DNA of 61,862 bases from an uncultured Blautia sp. GTDB taxonomy: Bacteria; Bacillota; Clostridia; Lachnospirales; Lachnospiraceae. Both the position numbers and the translations under genes were made by a program. The stretch covers positions 1 through 61,862 of the forward strand of contig CAKRXU010000014.1 in assembly GCA_934424575.1 (NCBI GenBank), read 5' to 3'. How positions within the stretch are numbered: the stretch's first letter is position 1; each line of letters opens with the position of its first letter. The notes beneath the pieces are model-generated. The model was not told where the DNA came from. It was given only the letters and a program-made list of their open reading frames with translations, and made no database searches. Below, piece by piece: positions 59,907 through 61,862 of the stretch.

Positions 59907-61666
59907 TCTTTTTCTTCCTCATCTAAGTATGGTGATATGGTCGTATATACTTTCTGATGGTAATCATTCAGAAGTTTCCGCTCACGTTCTGTCATCTCTT
60001 CCGGGTTGATTCCCTCCAGATCAAATGGGACCATTGTCAGTGGTTCGAAGCACAGGAACTGCCCGAAAGATGTCTTTTCTGCCTTTTTGCAGAGAACAAG
60101 ATTTTCGTGGCGGATCCCGAATTCATTTTCCAGATAATAGCCTGGTTCGTCGGAGGTGATCATGCCTTCCTCGAGCACTGGTGCCGGATTTCCCGGAAGG
60201 TTTTTCCAGCGGAAGCTGTTCGGTCCTTCGTGAACATTCAGAAGATAGCCTACCCCGTGTCCTGTGCCGTGGTTATAATCTTCACCCAGTTCCCAGAGCG
60301 GTCCTCTGGCAAGATAATCGAAGTTTAAACCTGTGCATCCGTACTTGAATTTCGCCGCTGCCAGGTTCAGATTTCCACGCAGAACTGCGGTAAAAAATTT
60401 CTTTTCTTTGGCTGTGACAGGTCCAAGAACAATGGTTCTTGTGATATCTGTTGTTCCTTCCAGATAATGTCCGCCGGTATCTGCAAGCACCATTCCCCTG
60501 GCCTCAAGCGGGATGTCTGTCGCTTCTGTCGCGCTGTAATGTACGATCGCAGCATGCGTTCCATATGCAATGATCGGATCAAAACTTTCCCCCAGAAAGT
60601 GCTCCTGTTCGCTGCGGAACTGGTATAATTTCTCCGCTGTGCTCAGTTCTGTAATGGTAGTTCTGGTGACGTTTTTCTTGAGCCAATGGATGAATTTAGT
60701 TACTGCGACACCGTCCTTAATATGTGCAATTCTCTCGTTTTCCATCTCTGTTTCGTTCTTGACTGCCTTCGGAAGAAGAGTCAGATTTGGCTCATCCAGA
60801 ATCGTCACTTCAGATGGAATATTACTTACGAGACGGCTGTTGACATTCGCCCTGGAGAGCAGAACTTTCTTATCTGAAGAGATGCTCTGAACATAAGAAT
60901 AGACATCATCGTATGGGTAAATTTTTACCCCATCTGCTTCCAGATTACTACGGATCTCTTCTGAAAAAGCTGCTGCATTTGCGTATAATCTCAGTTCATT
61001 CTCCATCATTACAAGGTAAGAAAGGACCACCGGACAGCAGTGGATATCGTTACCGCGGATGTTCAAAAGCCAGGCGATATCATCGAGGGATGTGAGGATA
61101 AAAGTGTCGGCTTCTTTTGCTTTCATCTGCTCACGGATCTCTGCGATCTTATCTGCTCTGGACTTGCCGGTCCATCGGATATCCAGTTCCATGACCGGCT
61201 CACAGGAAAGAGCCGGACGGTCTTCCCAGATCTCGCCGATCAGGTCATCGTTTACAGAAATTGTGATATGTTTTTCCTGCAGAAGTTCCTGCAATTCTTC
61301 CGCTTCCCTCGCACTTACGGTACGGCCATCGAAGCCAAGACACATGCCTTCTTCTAATTTATCGTTCAGAAACTGATGCACGGTCGGAACCCCTGGCTCG
61401 CCGGATCTGAACAGTTCTATTGTCGTATCGCGGAGCTGATCCGCTGCCTGGATAAAATAACGGCCATCGGTCCACAGGCCTGCCATGTCCTGTGTGATAA
61501 TGGCAGTTCCTGCGGAGCCGGTGAAGCCGGTGATATATTTCCTGCATTTGAAGTAGTCACCTACATATTCCGAGCCATGGAAATCATCTGTTGGAACCAG
61601 ATAGGCGTCTATCTTTTTTTCTTTCATAAGAATGCGAAGGGCGTTTAATTTTTGTTTTATAGTCAT
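59876..61666 (-). CDS. Xaa-Pro aminopeptidase (M24B)
   Basis: 596 residues, long form of aminopeptidase P. Two creatinase-like N-terminal domains (about 1-300) precede the pita-bread catalytic domain. Metal ligands are in DTGGHYLEGTTDITR (two Asp), GTGHGVGYLLNVHEGP (His), ITSDEPGYY (Glu) and RHENLVL (Glu). It removes N-terminal residues preceding proline in the cytoplasm. It is the first gene of the two-gene unit with the TetR gene. Ribosome site GGGAGGC. Confidence 0.94.
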   Translation of the reverse strand: MTIKQKLNALRILMKEKKIDAYLVPTDDFHGSEYVGDYFKCRKYITGFTGSAGTAIITQDMAGLWTDGRYFIQAADQLRDTTIELFRSGEPGVPTVHQFLNDKLEEGMCLGFDGRTVSAREAEELQELLQEKHITISVNDDLIGEIWEDRPALSCEPVMELDIRWTGKSRADKIAEIREQMKAKEADTFILTSLDDIAWLLNIRGNDIHCCPVVLSYLVMMENELRLYANAAAFSEEIRSNLEADGVKIYPYDDVYSYVQSISSDKKVLLSRANVNSRLVSNIPSEVTILDEPNLTLLPKAVKNETEMENERIAHIKDGVAVTKFIHWLKKNVTRTTITELSTAEKLYQFRSEQEHFLGESFDPIIAYGTHAAIVHYSATEATDIPLEARGMVLADTGGHYLEGTTDITRTIVLGPVTAKEKKFFTAVLRGNLNLAAAKFKYGCTGLNFDYLARGPLWELGEDYNHGTGHGVGYLLNVHEGPNSFRWKNLPGNPAPVLEEGMITSDEPGYYLENEFGIRHENLVLCKKAEKTSFGQFLCFEPLTMVPFDLEGINPEEMTERERKLLNDYHQKVYTTISPYLDEEEKEWLKQATREI

Positions 61667-61717
61667 TTTTTTCTATGCCTCCCTAGCATGATTATAGGGT
61701 ATAAATTTTATAAATTT

Positions 61718-61746
61718 ATGTTAAACATGTTATACCCTTTTGTCAA
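61718..61746 (-). promoter_or_regulatory. Promoter of the aminopeptidase gene
   Basis: TTGACA (reverse of 61741-61746), 17-base spacer, TAACAT (reverse of 61718-61723), about 50 bases before the ATG. Confidence 0.7.
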
Positions 61747-61754
61747 GAGAACAA

Positions 61755-61862
61755 GGGAATTGCCAGTGCCCCCGCGCCTTTCGCACCAGCGAAACAGCCT
61801 CAACAGTTGGCGTCAACGCTGTTCTGTCTTGATGCACCAAGCGTGGCCAAGAAGGGGGGAGT
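61755..61862. other. GC-rich intergenic segment at window edge
   Basis: About 108 bases, GC-richer than the flanking promoter, with a small dyad AACAG...CTGTT around TTGGCGTCAA (61801-61822). No reading frame or RNA family recognised; it runs off the window. Confidence 0.35.

Overview
The window looks like a chromosomal segment of a Gram-positive gut anaerobe of the Lachnospiraceae, probably Blautia or a close relative. The grounds are the many YesM/YesN-type sensor/regulator pairs beside sugar ABC transporters, BspA-like leucine-rich-repeat surface proteins, AAA-ATPase-like/PD-(D/E)XK proteins, DUF4179/ECF sigma pairs, strong AGGAGG ribosome sites and short intergenic hairpins. This is inference from gene content; no marker gene such as 16S rRNA is present. 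No rRNA, CRISPR array, prophage or intact transposase was seen.

Layout. 1-386: tRNA-His, -Gln, -Lys and -Leu. 677-3430 (minus): overlapping housekeeping cluster (phosphoesterase, rdgB, THUMP methyltransferase, yfcE). 3631-4299: rhodanese and a small low-complexity protein. 4300-4897: AT-rich gene-free stretch. 4898-9490 (plus): a two-domain CDP-glycerol transferase/glycosyltransferase and glgX. 9573-21683 (minus): a complete L-arabinose unit of YesN-type regulator, YesM-type kinase, binding protein, ABC ATPase, two permeases, araA, FGGY kinase and araD. 21839-30662 (minus): a small HAAS protein and a second sensor/regulator/ABC sugar system of unknown substrate. 30866-38094: D,D-carboxypeptidase with wall-binding repeats, AAA-ATPase-like protein, esterase, two YczE-like membrane proteins (one fused to a cytidylate-kinase-like domain) and a MarR regulator with a perfect 19-bp operator.

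38246-46337 (minus) is a cluster of four secreted surface proteins, three with LRR_5 repeats. One of the four has an in-frame TGA in its signal peptide and another carries a recent 432-bp tandem duplication. A divergent XRE regulator follows. 46927-50216 holds an M56 (BlaR1-like) metallopeptidase, a BlaI repressor and a secreted protein. The peptidase lacks a penicillin-binding domain and instead shares its extracellular C-terminus with the secreted neighbour, and BlaI-like operators cover both promoters. 50367-57626 holds proC, a second AAA-ATPase-like protein behind a deleted nuclease remnant, an ECF sigma/DUF4179 pair, a two-gene HipA-like kinase system and a CYTH protein. 57946-61666 holds fucO, a TetR regulator and a Xaa-Pro aminopeptidase.

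Functionally, arabinose is probably sensed outside the cell (YesM-type kinase), imported by the ABC transporter, and converted by AraA, the FGGY kinase and AraD to D-xylulose 5-phosphate. The most unusual items are the HipA-like pair, in which the N-terminal HipA subdomain seems fused to a resolvase-type HTH protein instead of the kinase, and the BlaI/M56 locus whose sensor domain resembles its own presumed target protein.
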